Assembly: GCA_031259505.1 (NCBI GenBank)
Contig: JAIRLL010000077.1
Coordinates: 1-12,681 of the forward strand
Direction of reading: 5' to 3'
Source: Tannerella sp.
GTDB lineage: Bacteria; Bacteroidota; Bacteroidia; Bacteroidales; Tannerellaceae
Length of the DNA stretch: 12,681 bases
Shown here piece after piece: positions 1 through 6,376 of this stretch. Both the position numbers and the translations under genes were made by a program. The notes below the pieces were generated by a model, which searched no databases, had not been told where the DNA came from, and saw only the letters and a program-made list of their open reading frames with translations. How positions within the stretch are numbered: the stretch's first letter is position 1; every line of letters begins with the position of its first letter.

Positions 1-420
1 ATCGCGTATTTAAACAGGTACCGGGTGCCTGTAAAACTGAACATACTGATCGGCACCAGCCCGCTGGAAACCAGGGATACGGTTAAAGACACGCTGGATA
101 CGGCTATCCGCCTGAAAGCCGACCAGGTGATGATTAATATTGTGGCGCCGTTTCCCGGCACCGAATTTTATGACCTGGCCAAACAGAATCACTGGATTAT
201 TGGAGGCGAGTATGTCCCTACGGACGTGCAGCACCATTCCATTCTTTCCTATCCCGGCTTAACAAACAGGGAAATGGAGCGTCTGCTTTTCCGCTATAAT
301 CTCAAATTCTTTTTGCGACCGGAATTTATCAGGATGCAAATGGGACGGTTTTCTTCTTTTTCCGAATTTTGGAAAGCGCTGAAAGCGCTGAAAAACAAAT
401 TAACACGCAGTAAAAAATAA
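1..420 (+). CDS. Radical SAM protein, C-terminal fragment (gene starts before the window)
   Basis: The frame is open from base 1 to the TAA at 418-420, so only the last 139 residues are present. A GTG at position 25 lies inside this frame and is not the true start, because the reading continues upstream of it. The fragment has the layout of the end of a radical SAM TIM barrel: a strand reading VKLNILIG, a helix, then MINIVAPFPGTEFYDLA, which is the usual last strand with the PGT(E/P)-x-Y/F motif of BchE/hopanoid-type radical SAM enzymes. A helical tail follows with SYPGLTNREME and a basic C-terminus. The [4Fe-4S]-binding CxxxCxxC motif and any B12-binding domain would lie upstream and cannot be seen, so the substrate is unknown. 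The glycosyltransferase gene begins 25 bases downstream on the same strand, suggesting co-transcription. The family call is fairly sure; the specific function is not assignable. Confidence 0.75.
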   Translation: MAYLNRYRVPVKLNILIGTSPLETRDTVKDTLDTAIRLKADQVMINIVAPFPGTEFYDLAKQNHWIIGGEYVPTDVQHHSILSYPGLTNREMERLLFRYNLKFFLRPEFIRMQMGRFSSFSEFWKALKALKNKLTRSKK

Positions 421-445
421 CCGTTCGCCGTTTAGAATCTCTCTT

Positions 446-1222
446 ATGCAATTATCGGTCGTCATTATCGGATATAATTCGTGGCATTTCCTGGAAAAGA
501 ATCTGGATTCACTGGCTTTTTTATATGGTGATCCTCAAATGGAAATTATCTATGTGGACAACGCTTCGACCGACGGAACTCCGGCCCGGATCAGGCAGCG
601 CTATCCCACCGTACGGGTTGTCGAAAACCGGAAAAATGCCGGTATCTCTGTCGCCCGAAACCGGGGACTGTCTCTTGCTTCCGGAAAATACATCTGGTTT
701 CTGGATAGCGACACCGAAATAACGGAACCTGCACTGCACGCCTTGCTGAAATTCATGGATGAAACGCCCGACGCCGGACTTTGCGGCTGCAAAATGTACG
801 GACAGGACGGGCAGGTGCAGGACAGTTGCCGGAAATTCCCGTCCCTGCGTGGCAAATGGAAAGCCGCCGTACATATTATCCTCCGAAAGCTAAGCGGCAA
901 CCGCCTTGCCCCTTCCCGATGCCTCCAGGCATACGATACGAATCAGGAAAACCCTTTCGAAGTGGATTATGTCATTGGCGCCTGCCAGTTGATACGCCGG
1001 GAAGCGCAGGCAAAGGTCGGGCTGCTGGATGAACATATTTTCTACGGCCCCGAAGACGCCGATTTTTGTTTGCGGATGAAGCAAGCCGGGTATGCGGTCT
1101 ATTATCTTCCACAGATATCGATCTATCATGCCTATCAGCGGATTTCTTCGCACAGACTGTTTTCCCGGATTACCCGGGAACATCTTTGGGGACTGATTTA
1201 TTATTTTTGGAAACACCGGTAG
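446..1222 (+). CDS. Family 2 glycosyltransferase (rhamnosyltransferase-like)
   Basis: A 258-residue protein with a GT-A fold of glycosyltransferase family 2. It starts with the nucleotide-binding strand LSVVIIGYN (residues 3-11), followed by IIYVDNASTDGT (34-45, with D38 and D42). The metal-binding DxD is D87-S-D89 in WFLDSDTEI. The acceptor-side motif GPEDADFCLRMKQAGY (201-216, with E203/D204) contains the probable catalytic base, and YVIGACQLIRR (175-185) is the usual strand before it. There is no signal peptide or long membrane segment, so it is probably cytosolic or membrane-associated and transfers a sugar from a nucleotide donor to a lipid-linked glycan. The overall pattern resembles WbbL-like rhamnosyltransferases, but the sugar is an inference. 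It lies 25 bases after the radical SAM gene and faces the acyltransferase gene, which suggests the edge of a surface polysaccharide cluster. Confidence 0.9.
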   Translation: MQLSVVIIGYNSWHFLEKNLDSLAFLYGDPQMEIIYVDNASTDGTPARIRQRYPTVRVVENRKNAGISVARNRGLSLASGKYIWFLDSDTEITEPALHALLKFMDETPDAGLCGCKMYGQDGQVQDSCRKFPSLRGKWKAAVHIILRKLSGNRLAPSRCLQAYDTNQENPFEVDYVIGACQLIRREAQAKVGLLDEHIFYGPEDADFCLRMKQAGYAVYYLPQISIYHAYQRISSHRLFSRITREHLWGLIYYFWKHR

Positions 1223-1292
1223 AGGCCGCATTGTCAGGCTTGTGACCGGATTTATACGTTGCACTGAAATTGTGTACCCTTTACTTGCCTGA

Positions 1293-2285
1293 TTATTTCG
1301 GTTTCAGATACTTCAACGGATAAAACAGGAAATCCGAATATTTCCACCGGCTTGCCAGTTTCCACGTGTAGACAGGTAAAAACCAGGCGACCGCCATTCC
1401 GGTTATAAAATGTACCGGTAAACTATCTATACCGATATGCAGTAACGACATTCTGACTATTGTCGCGATCGGCCCGTGTAAAAGATATATTGGCATTGTC
1501 CGTTTTCCGGCTGTTGAGAAATACTGAAAGAAACGGGAGCCGGTTTTTATTCGTGAACAGACAGCCATGATTGGGAAACTTATCGAAATGGCCATGATAA
1601 AATTCAAACTCGCAGACGTTTCATTGTAAGCGCCTGTATGACACAAGACCAGGAATGCAATGATACACGATATGATAAGTATGTTGTTGCGAAGCAACTC
1701 TGGTCTTCGGGCCAGCAGTTTGGCCAGATAAAAGAATATTATCCTGTTTGAAACCTCATCAAAAAGGAACACGCCTGTCGTAAAATTCCATCCTGAAACA
1801 GTAATGACCAGCAAAATCACAAAAACAGTAAAATCATTCTTAAACACATAATCCAATACTTCAACAATACAGAAAATCAGAAATAATATATACAGGAACC
1901 AATAATATTCAACAGGCTTGATCTGAAAAAACAAATCCTGCCAGCTTAAAAGATAATCATCTCCACCGATAAGGTATTTAAACAGATAGAGCGTAATGGA
2001 AAATATAAAATAGGGAATCCCCAAAGCGATCAGTTTTCCTGTCAATGCTTTTTTCAGTTCGCACAGGTTGTAATTTGTCTTTTTATAACCATATATAAAA
2101 CCGGATATCATAAAAAAAAGAGGCATGTGAAAACTGTACAGAATAAGATGCTGAGTGTACAAAAAATCATGTGCCGATTCAAATGCAGGGCAAAAAAAAC
2201 AGCCTAAATTGACATGCCCGAAAACGACCAGAAAAATTGCAATTCCCCGTGTAAAATCGACCCACTCGCTTCTCTTCTTTTCCAT
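1293..2285 (-). CDS. Membrane acyltransferase, AT3 family
   Basis: A 330-residue multi-pass membrane protein with about ten hydrophobic segments. It shows the signatures of acyltransferase family 3, whose members O-acylate sugars of surface glycans at the inner membrane. These are WVDFTRGIAIFLVVFGH with the R-x10-H motif (R13 and H24), HMPLFFMISGFIYG (53-66), and a late PIYLLHGP segment. The ATG at 2285 is the natural start because it directly precedes the conserved first segment. The gene is visibly richer in A+T than the flanking genes, with long A and T runs and codons such as AAA, ATA and TTA. That is common for glycan-modification genes that move between strains. It converges with the glycosyltransferase gene and diverges from paaK. 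A role in acetylating a surface polysaccharide is inferred from family and neighbour only. Confidence 0.88.
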   Translation of the reverse strand: MEKKRSEWVDFTRGIAIFLVVFGHVNLGCFFCPAFESAHDFLYTQHLILYSFHMPLFFMISGFIYGYKKTNYNLCELKKALTGKLIALGIPYFIFSITLYLFKYLIGGDDYLLSWQDLFFQIKPVEYYWFLYILFLIFCIVEVLDYVFKNDFTVFVILLVITVSGWNFTTGVFLFDEVSNRIIFFYLAKLLARRPELLRNNILIISCIIAFLVLCHTGAYNETSASLNFIMAISISFPIMAVCSRIKTGSRFFQYFSTAGKRTMPIYLLHGPIATIVRMSLLHIGIDSLPVHFITGMAVAWFLPVYTWKLASRWKYSDFLFYPLKYLKPK

Positions 2286-2313
2286 TCTTATGCTTTTTTA
2301 TCTTATAACGCGG

Positions 2314-2321
2314 CAAAGATA
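2314..2321 (-). promoter_or_regulatory. Candidate -7 box for the acyltransferase gene
   Basis: On the minus strand this reads TATCTTTG, a match to the Bacteroidota -7 consensus TAnnTTTG, 28 bases upstream of the acyltransferase ATG. I see no TTG at the usual 19-21 base spacing upstream. The nearest, at 2336-2338, is 14 bases away. The promoter is therefore supported by one element only. Confidence 0.45.
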
Positions 2322-2360
2322 CGCGCTTTGCACGACAATTCGCCTGTTTCGAAAAGAAAC

Positions 2361-2391
2361 TTGCCGGTATTACGAAAATGATATATCTTTG
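2361..2391 (+). promoter_or_regulatory. Promoter for paaK and the ACT-domain gene
   Basis: TTG at 2361-2363 and TATCTTTG at 2384-2391 are separated by 20 bases. This matches the Bacteroidota primary sigma pattern TTG-N(19-21)-TAnnTTTG. Transcription should begin near 2396-2400, giving a leader of about 40 bases before the ATG at 2439. It is the best-formed promoter in the window and lies back-to-back with the acyltransferase promoter. Confidence 0.7.
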
Positions 2392-2438
2392 CCTCATTTG
2401 AAAAAGACGTATGAAAAAATATAACACAGTATATCGAA

Positions 2439-3740
2439 ATGACATCCTACTGGCAAGAAGCGCTTGAAACGATTTCGCGCGACGAACTGGAAAAACTGCA
2501 GGCGGCGCGTTTGCGTGAAACCATCGAACAGGCGAGCCATTCGCCCTTTTATGCCGGGATATTCGGCGAACGCAATTTGTCGGCCGACAGTGTGCATACG
2601 ACTGCCGACTTGCAACAATTCCCTTTCACGACAAAAGACGACCTCCGGGCTTGTTATCCGTATGGCATGGCTGCCATTCCGCTCCGGAAATGCGTACGCA
2701 TCCATTCGTCGAGCGGCACGACCGGCAATCCGACCGTCGTGCTTCATTCGCAGAGAGACTTGGACGAGTGGGCGAATCAGGTAGCCCGCTGCATGTATAT
2801 GGTCGGACTTCGTGACACGGACATTTTTCAGAACACGTCGGGTTACGGCATGTTCACCGGCGGATTAGGTTTTCAGTATGGCGCCGAACGGCTTGGTGCA
2901 CTGACGGTTCCTGCGGCCGCAGGCAATTCGAAACGGCAGATCAAATTTATTGTCGATTTCGGAACGACGTGCCTGCACATCATCCCGAGCTACGCCGCGC
3001 GTCTTGCGGAAGTCTTTAGCGAAATGAACATTGACCCGTGCAGGGATACGAAACTGCATACAATCTGCATCGGCGCCGAACCTCATTCCGAAGAGCAGCG
3101 ACGCCGCATCGAAAAATTGCTGGGCGTGAAGGCGTACAATTGTTTCGGCATGTCGGAAATGAACGGGCCGGGCGTGGCTTTTGAATGTCCGGAGCAGAAC
3201 GGGCTGCATATCTGGGAAGACTACGTGATTGCCGAGATTATCGACCCCGAAACGCTCTGCCCTGTTCCTGACGGCGAAACGGGTGAATTGGCGCTCACCA
3301 CACTGCGGCGCGAAGCCATGCCGCTCATACGTTATCGCACGCGCGACCTGACCCGTTTCCTGCCGGGCAAATGTCCGTGCGGACGCACTCACCGACGTAT
3401 CGACCGTCTCAAAGGACGCAGCGACGACATGATTATCCTGAAAGGCGTGAACATCTTCCCTGTCCAGATAGAAAAGGTGTTGATGACTTTCGGGGAATTG
3501 GGAGGAAACTACCTCATCACCATCCATACGGCTGGAAATAGCGACGAGATGCTCATTGAAGTAGAACTTAACAATTTATATACGGACGACTACGGCGCTT
3601 TGCAGTTGCTGGAGAAAGAAATCGTCCGCCGGCTGAAAGACGAAATACTGATCACGCCAAACCTCAAACTGGCAGCCAGGGGGACGTTGCCCGTGTCGGA
3701 AGGCAAGGCCGTACGGGTAAAAGACTTGCGTAAATTCTGA
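2439..3740 (+). CDS. paaK: Phenylacetate-CoA ligase
   Basis: A 433-residue adenylate-forming enzyme, the usual PaaK length. It activates an aryl-acetic acid with ATP and joins it to CoA. The phosphate-binding loop is HSSSGTTGNPTV (residues 89-100). The core motif FGMSEMNGPG (236-245) is the A5-type segment that contacts the adenylate. YRTRDL (299-304) and GRSDDMIILKGVNIFP (326-341) form the hinge to the C-terminal domain, and the end reads LPVSEGKAVRVKDLR, with K423 as candidate for the lysine near the active site. CPCGR (312-316) and C250 may bind a metal. No signal peptide is seen, so it is cytosolic. In anaerobic Bacteroidales such enzymes sit near indolepyruvate oxidoreductase genes and take part in aromatic amino acid metabolism, but no such genes are in this window. 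The ACT-domain gene follows after 39 bases. Confidence 0.93.
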   Translation: MTSYWQEALETISRDELEKLQAARLRETIEQASHSPFYAGIFGERNLSADSVHTTADLQQFPFTTKDDLRACYPYGMAAIPLRKCVRIHSSSGTTGNPTVVLHSQRDLDEWANQVARCMYMVGLRDTDIFQNTSGYGMFTGGLGFQYGAERLGALTVPAAAGNSKRQIKFIVDFGTTCLHIIPSYAARLAEVFSEMNIDPCRDTKLHTICIGAEPHSEEQRRRIEKLLGVKAYNCFGMSEMNGPGVAFECPEQNGLHIWEDYVIAEIIDPETLCPVPDGETGELALTTLRREAMPLIRYRTRDLTRFLPGKCPCGRTHRRIDRLKGRSDDMIILKGVNIFPVQIEKVLMTFGELGGNYLITIHTAGNSDEMLIEVELNNLYTDDYGALQLLEKEIVRRLKDEILITPNLKLAARGTLPVSEGKAVRVKDLRKF

Positions 3741-3779
3741 ATCACCATATATATTAATGTATAACCAAACAAAAAAACG

Positions 3780-4205
3780 ATGTATATAAATCAGATTTCC
3801 ATTTTCATTGAGAATAAATACGGCAGACTGTGTGAGATACTTGCATTGCTCGCGAATGAAGAAATACGCATTATTGCCGCCACGATAGCCGACACGTCGG
3901 AATACGGCATTTTGCGCCTGATAGTCAGCGAGCCGCAGAGAGCTTACAGGATTTTGCAGGCGAACAGTGTGCCTGCAAATCTTGCGCATGTGCTGGCGAT
4001 TGACACACAGTCGTCCGTCGACAGTTTTGTACAGATGCTGGAGTATTTCACGCAGTCGGGGTTGAGTATCGAATACATGTACTGCTTTTCACTGAAAGGC
4101 AGGTCGATACTGTTTTTGCGGACAAACAGCCTTGCGGCGGCGCTCGAAGTCGTACGGCAACAAAATCTCGAATGTGTCTCCGAAGCCGATTTGATTAACC
4201 TGTAA
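3780..4205 (+). CDS. Tandem ACT-domain protein
   Basis: A 141-residue protein made of two ACT-like repeats, roughly residues 1-66 and 69-141. The first begins INQISIFIENKYGRLCEIL, with the typical strand followed by the G-R-L turn at the ligand site, and continues into IRIIAATIADTSEYGILRLIV. The second covers VDSFVQMLEYFTQSGLSIEYMYCFS. It has no catalytic domain, signal peptide or membrane segment. ACT pairs usually bind an amino acid and act as sensors. It begins 39 bases after paaK on the same strand with no terminator between them, so the two are probably one transcript. The pairing suggests it senses an aromatic amino acid or related product for the ligase; that is inference. ATG at 3780 is the only sensible start. 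Confidence 0.85.
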   Translation: MYINQISIFIENKYGRLCEILALLANEEIRIIAATIADTSEYGILRLIVSEPQRAYRILQANSVPANLAHVLAIDTQSSVDSFVQMLEYFTQSGLSIEYMYCFSLKGRSILFLRTNSLAAALEVVRQQNLECVSEADLINL

Positions 4206-4326
4206 AAATGAAACTTGCAGTCATTGTATGTGAATAAAAATAAAGCAAATACAGGTGCTTAACGTTAATTGTGCCCGGATAAATATCATTTAACCTTTAA
4301 AATGATAGCATTATGTAAAAAAGCCA

Positions 4327-4334
4327 TACATTTG
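4327..4334 (+). promoter_or_regulatory. Candidate -7 box in the gap after the ACT-domain gene
   Basis: TACATTTG matches TAnnTTTG. No coding sequence starts downstream on this strand before the oppositely oriented lipoprotein gene. I see no TTG at the expected spacing upstream, so the support is partial. If active, transcription would start near 4340 and run into the hairpin at 4383-4406. Confidence 0.35.
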
Positions 4335-4339
4335 CAATG

Positions 4340-4415
4340 TGGTTTTTCATAATAGTATTAGATTTAAGGTTAACAATTGGTTAGGGGATGTCGTGAGACA
4401 TCCTTTAATGTTTTA
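4340..4415 (+). ncRNA. Possible small RNA of about 70-75 bases
   Basis: This interval has no open frame of note. It is bounded upstream by a TACATTTG box (4327-4334) and downstream by a terminator-like hairpin (4383-4406) followed by TTTAATGTTTT. A transcript of this length, single-stranded and A/U-rich at its 5' part and closed by a 3' hairpin, has the shape of an enteric-type regulatory RNA. It matches no family that I recognise. The hairpin might instead close a long 3' tail of the paaK/ACT transcript, or serve the convergent lipoprotein operon. Both ends given here are estimates. Confidence 0.25.
4383..4410 (+). terminator. Hairpin terminator between convergent units
   Basis: GGATGTC (4386-4392) and GACATCC (4397-4403) form a perfect 7-bp stem around a GTGA loop. 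A further A-U and two G-U pairs extend it to 4383 and 4406. On the plus strand it is followed by a broken T tract (TTTAATGTTTT); on the minus strand the following bases are CCCCTAACC, so it fits a plus-strand terminator better. It lies about 180 bases after the ACT-domain gene and 20 bases beyond the stop of the oppositely oriented lipoprotein gene. Confidence 0.5.
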
Positions 4416-4429
4416 TACAGGGGTGTTCA

Positions 4430-4855
4430 TCAGAATCTTATAAACACATATTCTTTCCCGTCGCCGGAAAGCACAAGTCTGTTTCCCGTAATTTTCTTGA
4501 CATTAAATGTACGTATTCCATCTTCCCAGTCGGTTGCGGGTAGAAACGTTTTCAACGAACGCGGATTGGATATGAGTTCCAGTTGCAATGTGCGCGTTTC
4601 CGGTTGTGTCTTGAAACCGTATTGATGCACAAACGAATCTTTCCCGGCAAAATAAATCTGATACATAAACAGTGATTCTGACTGAAAATTATACCAGACA
4701 GTGTCTACCGTCGAAACAGCGCCGGCCTGTTCGACGGTTTTCAACTGCCATTTACCCTTCAACATGTCGCTCGTCTCATTCCGGCATCCGACTGCGAAAA
4801 GCCACAGAGCAACCGTTCCCAAATATACATATTTCCTGTTTATTCGCATAAACAT
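4430..4855 (-). CDS. Small lipoprotein, lipocalin-like
   Basis: A 141-residue protein with a lipoprotein signal peptide: basic start MRINRKY, hydrophobic core YLGTVALWLFAVG, and lipobox cysteine C24 in FAVGC. The mature part (about 117 residues) begins RNETSDMLKGKWQLKTVE. The pattern 'L-x-GKWxLKxVE' followed by alternating strands is typical of the small lipocalin-like or DUF-type lipoproteins common in Bacteroidota. No catalytic residues are evident and I do not recognise a defined function. Translation could begin at the ATG at 4855 or at 4849 (M3); the second puts the basic residues closer to the start. It begins 12 bases after the NIPSNAP-like gene and is surely co-transcribed with it, so the two exported proteins may act together. 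Confidence 0.75.
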   Translation of the reverse strand: MFMRINRKYVYLGTVALWLFAVGCRNETSDMLKGKWQLKTVEQAGAVSTVDTVWYNFQSESLFMYQIYFAGKDSFVHQYGFKTQPETRTLQLELISNPRSLKTFLPATDWEDGIRTFNVKKITGNRLVLSGDGKEYVFIRF

Positions 4856-4867
4856 CTGTTTATCTGT

Positions 4868-5647
4868 TTATAATTGCGAGTATGCCAAAGGCGACAGCAG
4901 CGTGCTTTTATTGTTTGTTGCCGTGTGAGCATATTCGGGCAGTTTCGAAATACGTTTCCAGTCGGGATGATTTCCAAACTGCTTCCATGCTTCGTTGCGG
5001 GTCGGCTCGTCTTTGTACCATGTCAGATACATCAGCGCCGGCTGGCGCGGACCTGCCAGAATGTCGCCGTAGAGAACGGAATTGACGCCCGTCTGGTCGA
5101 AGATGGCAATTTCATCGGCGTTGAACATCTTCACTTTGCGTTTGTTGGCTTCTTCGTTCGGACTTTGGTATACTCTGAATTCGAACAGTGTCCGTTCTTT
5201 GCCCGGTTGCCGGTGTACAGGAATTTTGTCGAACGCCTCGCTCAGGATGGTCTCAAATTTGGAATAAGCGGGCTGCGGAGCGGTGGCGTCAAAAAACGCC
5301 TGCGCCGCATTTCTGAAAGTCCGGTCGTCCCAAACCGCGTTTTTCGTTTTAAGACAGGTTGCGATATTCGGATAGATGAACAGCAGATAGCGTTGCGCTT
5401 CCTCTTCCGGTTTATAAGGCTTGAAGACCCCGACCGTTACACCCTGACGGCTGTATGCCGGAATCAGGGTTTCCTTGAAAAATGCGTCCAGCGTATCTCC
5501 TTCGCCATTAAGCGTATAGATACGACATTCATAGATTTCTTTCTCTCCCGCACCCGTCGAAGTCCGATTGTCGACAACAGGTTTCGTTGCCAGTGCAGGA
5601 ACTGCGGCCAATACACCCGCCGTTTTGATAAAGTTTCGCCTTTGCAT
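4868..5647 (-). CDS. NIPSNAP-family protein with a twin-arginine-like signal
   Basis: A 259-residue protein. The N-terminus MQRRNFIKTAGVLAAVPALA carries an R-R-x-F-I-K twin-arginine motif and a hydrophobic stretch with an AxA-type cleavage site near residue 20. The mature region holds two alpha-beta barrel repeats in NIPSNAP style. The first begins YECRIYTLNGEGDTLDAFFK (about residues 39-58). The second begins LFEFRVYQSPNEEANKRKV (about 153-171) and ends near WKQFGNHPDWKRIS. No cofactor-binding residues are obvious and the biochemical role of these bacterial proteins is unknown. Some relatives in this phylum are annotated only by domain. It starts a two-gene operon with the lipoprotein gene and has its own promoter. 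Export by Tat, or by Sec if the organism lacks Tat, is inferred from the signal. Confidence 0.82.
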   Translation of the reverse strand: MQRRNFIKTAGVLAAVPALATKPVVDNRTSTGAGEKEIYECRIYTLNGEGDTLDAFFKETLIPAYSRQGVTVGVFKPYKPEEEAQRYLLFIYPNIATCLKTKNAVWDDRTFRNAAQAFFDATAPQPAYSKFETILSEAFDKIPVHRQPGKERTLFEFRVYQSPNEEANKRKVKMFNADEIAIFDQTGVNSVLYGDILAGPRQPALMYLTWYKDEPTRNEAWKQFGNHPDWKRISKLPEYAHTATNNKSTLLSPLAYSQL

Positions 5648-5684
5648 GATAATTTTAATTTTTAATGTTTCTGTAATTTTTGCT

Positions 5685-5714
5685 CAAAGATAGAGATTCT
5701 TATTGACACTCAAA
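5685..5714 (-). promoter_or_regulatory. Promoter of the NIPSNAP/lipoprotein operon
   Basis: On the minus strand TTTG (5714-5711) is followed after 18 bases by TATCTTTG (5692-5685), close to the TTTG-N(19-21)-TAnnTTTG pattern. An alternative CTTG slightly upstream gives 22 bases. The -7 box lies 37 bases before the NIPSNAP-like ATG at 5647. This separates the operon from the gldE-gldD/PPTase unit upstream. Confidence 0.6.
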
Positions 5715-5731
5715 CAAGATTGTCGAAATTT

Positions 5732-6367
5732 TCACTTCCCGGCGCGAAAAATCCCGTAAGTAACCACATACGCAGGTGTGACGGCGTACTTAATCCTGTA
5801 AACAGTCGACGCTTCGGTGAGCGTTTCTTTTACATCTACACAGCCTGACGCTTCGGACAGTTCGAACGGGAGGACACGAATGTCCTTCCTGAAATCGGCA
5901 GTGCGTCGCCCTGTCATTTTAAATGCAGTTTCCTTTGCACTCCAGCATATCAGCAATGCGTCCGTCGATGCGTTGTTCAGCCTGTCAGATTCGCTTTCGT
6001 GCAGAAACCGCGATTTGATTCGCTGTACACGTTCCGAACGATATTCGATGTCGATGCCGGCAACATGCGTGCAGTCCAGTATCACGGCGGCATATCCCCT
6101 GGTATGTGAGATGCTGATATTACAGTCGGATTCAGGTAGATATGGCGAACCGTTATCATGATATGCAATCGCTGTTTCCCTGCCTGTCAGTTCGCGCAAA
6201 AGCAGCCTGACCGCCAGCCATTCGGCTTTACGGCTATCCGACCGGCATTTGTCTAAAAAAGGCCGGTACAGTGCAGGACAGTCGGACTGTGCCAGCAATT
6301 GTTCCCAGCCCTCTTCGATTCTCCAGATTCCCCAGCGTGGAGAAGTATGTTTTTGCAACAGAGGCAT
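5732..6367 (-). CDS. 4'-phosphopantetheinyl transferase
   Basis: A 211-residue protein of the Sfp-type phosphopantetheinyl transferase superfamily. These enzymes move the phosphopantetheine arm of CoA onto a serine of acyl or peptidyl carrier proteins. The three family motifs are present in order: NISISHTRGYAAV (83-95), GIDIEYR (104-110, with Mg-binding D106 and E108), and CWSAKETAFKMTG (141-153, with W142, K145, E146 and K150). The N-terminal segment KAEWLAVRLLLREL (47-60) holds the arginine that contacts CoA. Length and motifs indicate an intact cytosolic enzyme. It starts 9 bases after the stop of the gldE-gldD gene, hence one transcript. This neighbour relationship is common in Bacteroidota, although a functional link with GldE/GldD is not established. 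The carrier protein served is unknown. Confidence 0.92.
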   Translation of the reverse strand: MPLLQKHTSPRWGIWRIEEGWEQLLAQSDCPALYRPFLDKCRSDSRKAEWLAVRLLLRELTGRETAIAYHDNGSPYLPESDCNISISHTRGYAAVILDCTHVAGIDIEYRSERVQRIKSRFLHESESDRLNNASTDALLICWSAKETAFKMTGRRTADFRKDIRVLPFELSEASGCVDVKETLTEASTVYRIKYAVTPAYVVTYGIFRAGK

Positions 6368-6376
6368 GACGCACGG

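Noticed and set aside
4874..5665. 263-codon open frame on the plus strand opposite the NIPSNAP-like gene
   Set aside because: The minus-strand gene has a signal peptide, family repeats and its own promoter; this frame has none of these.
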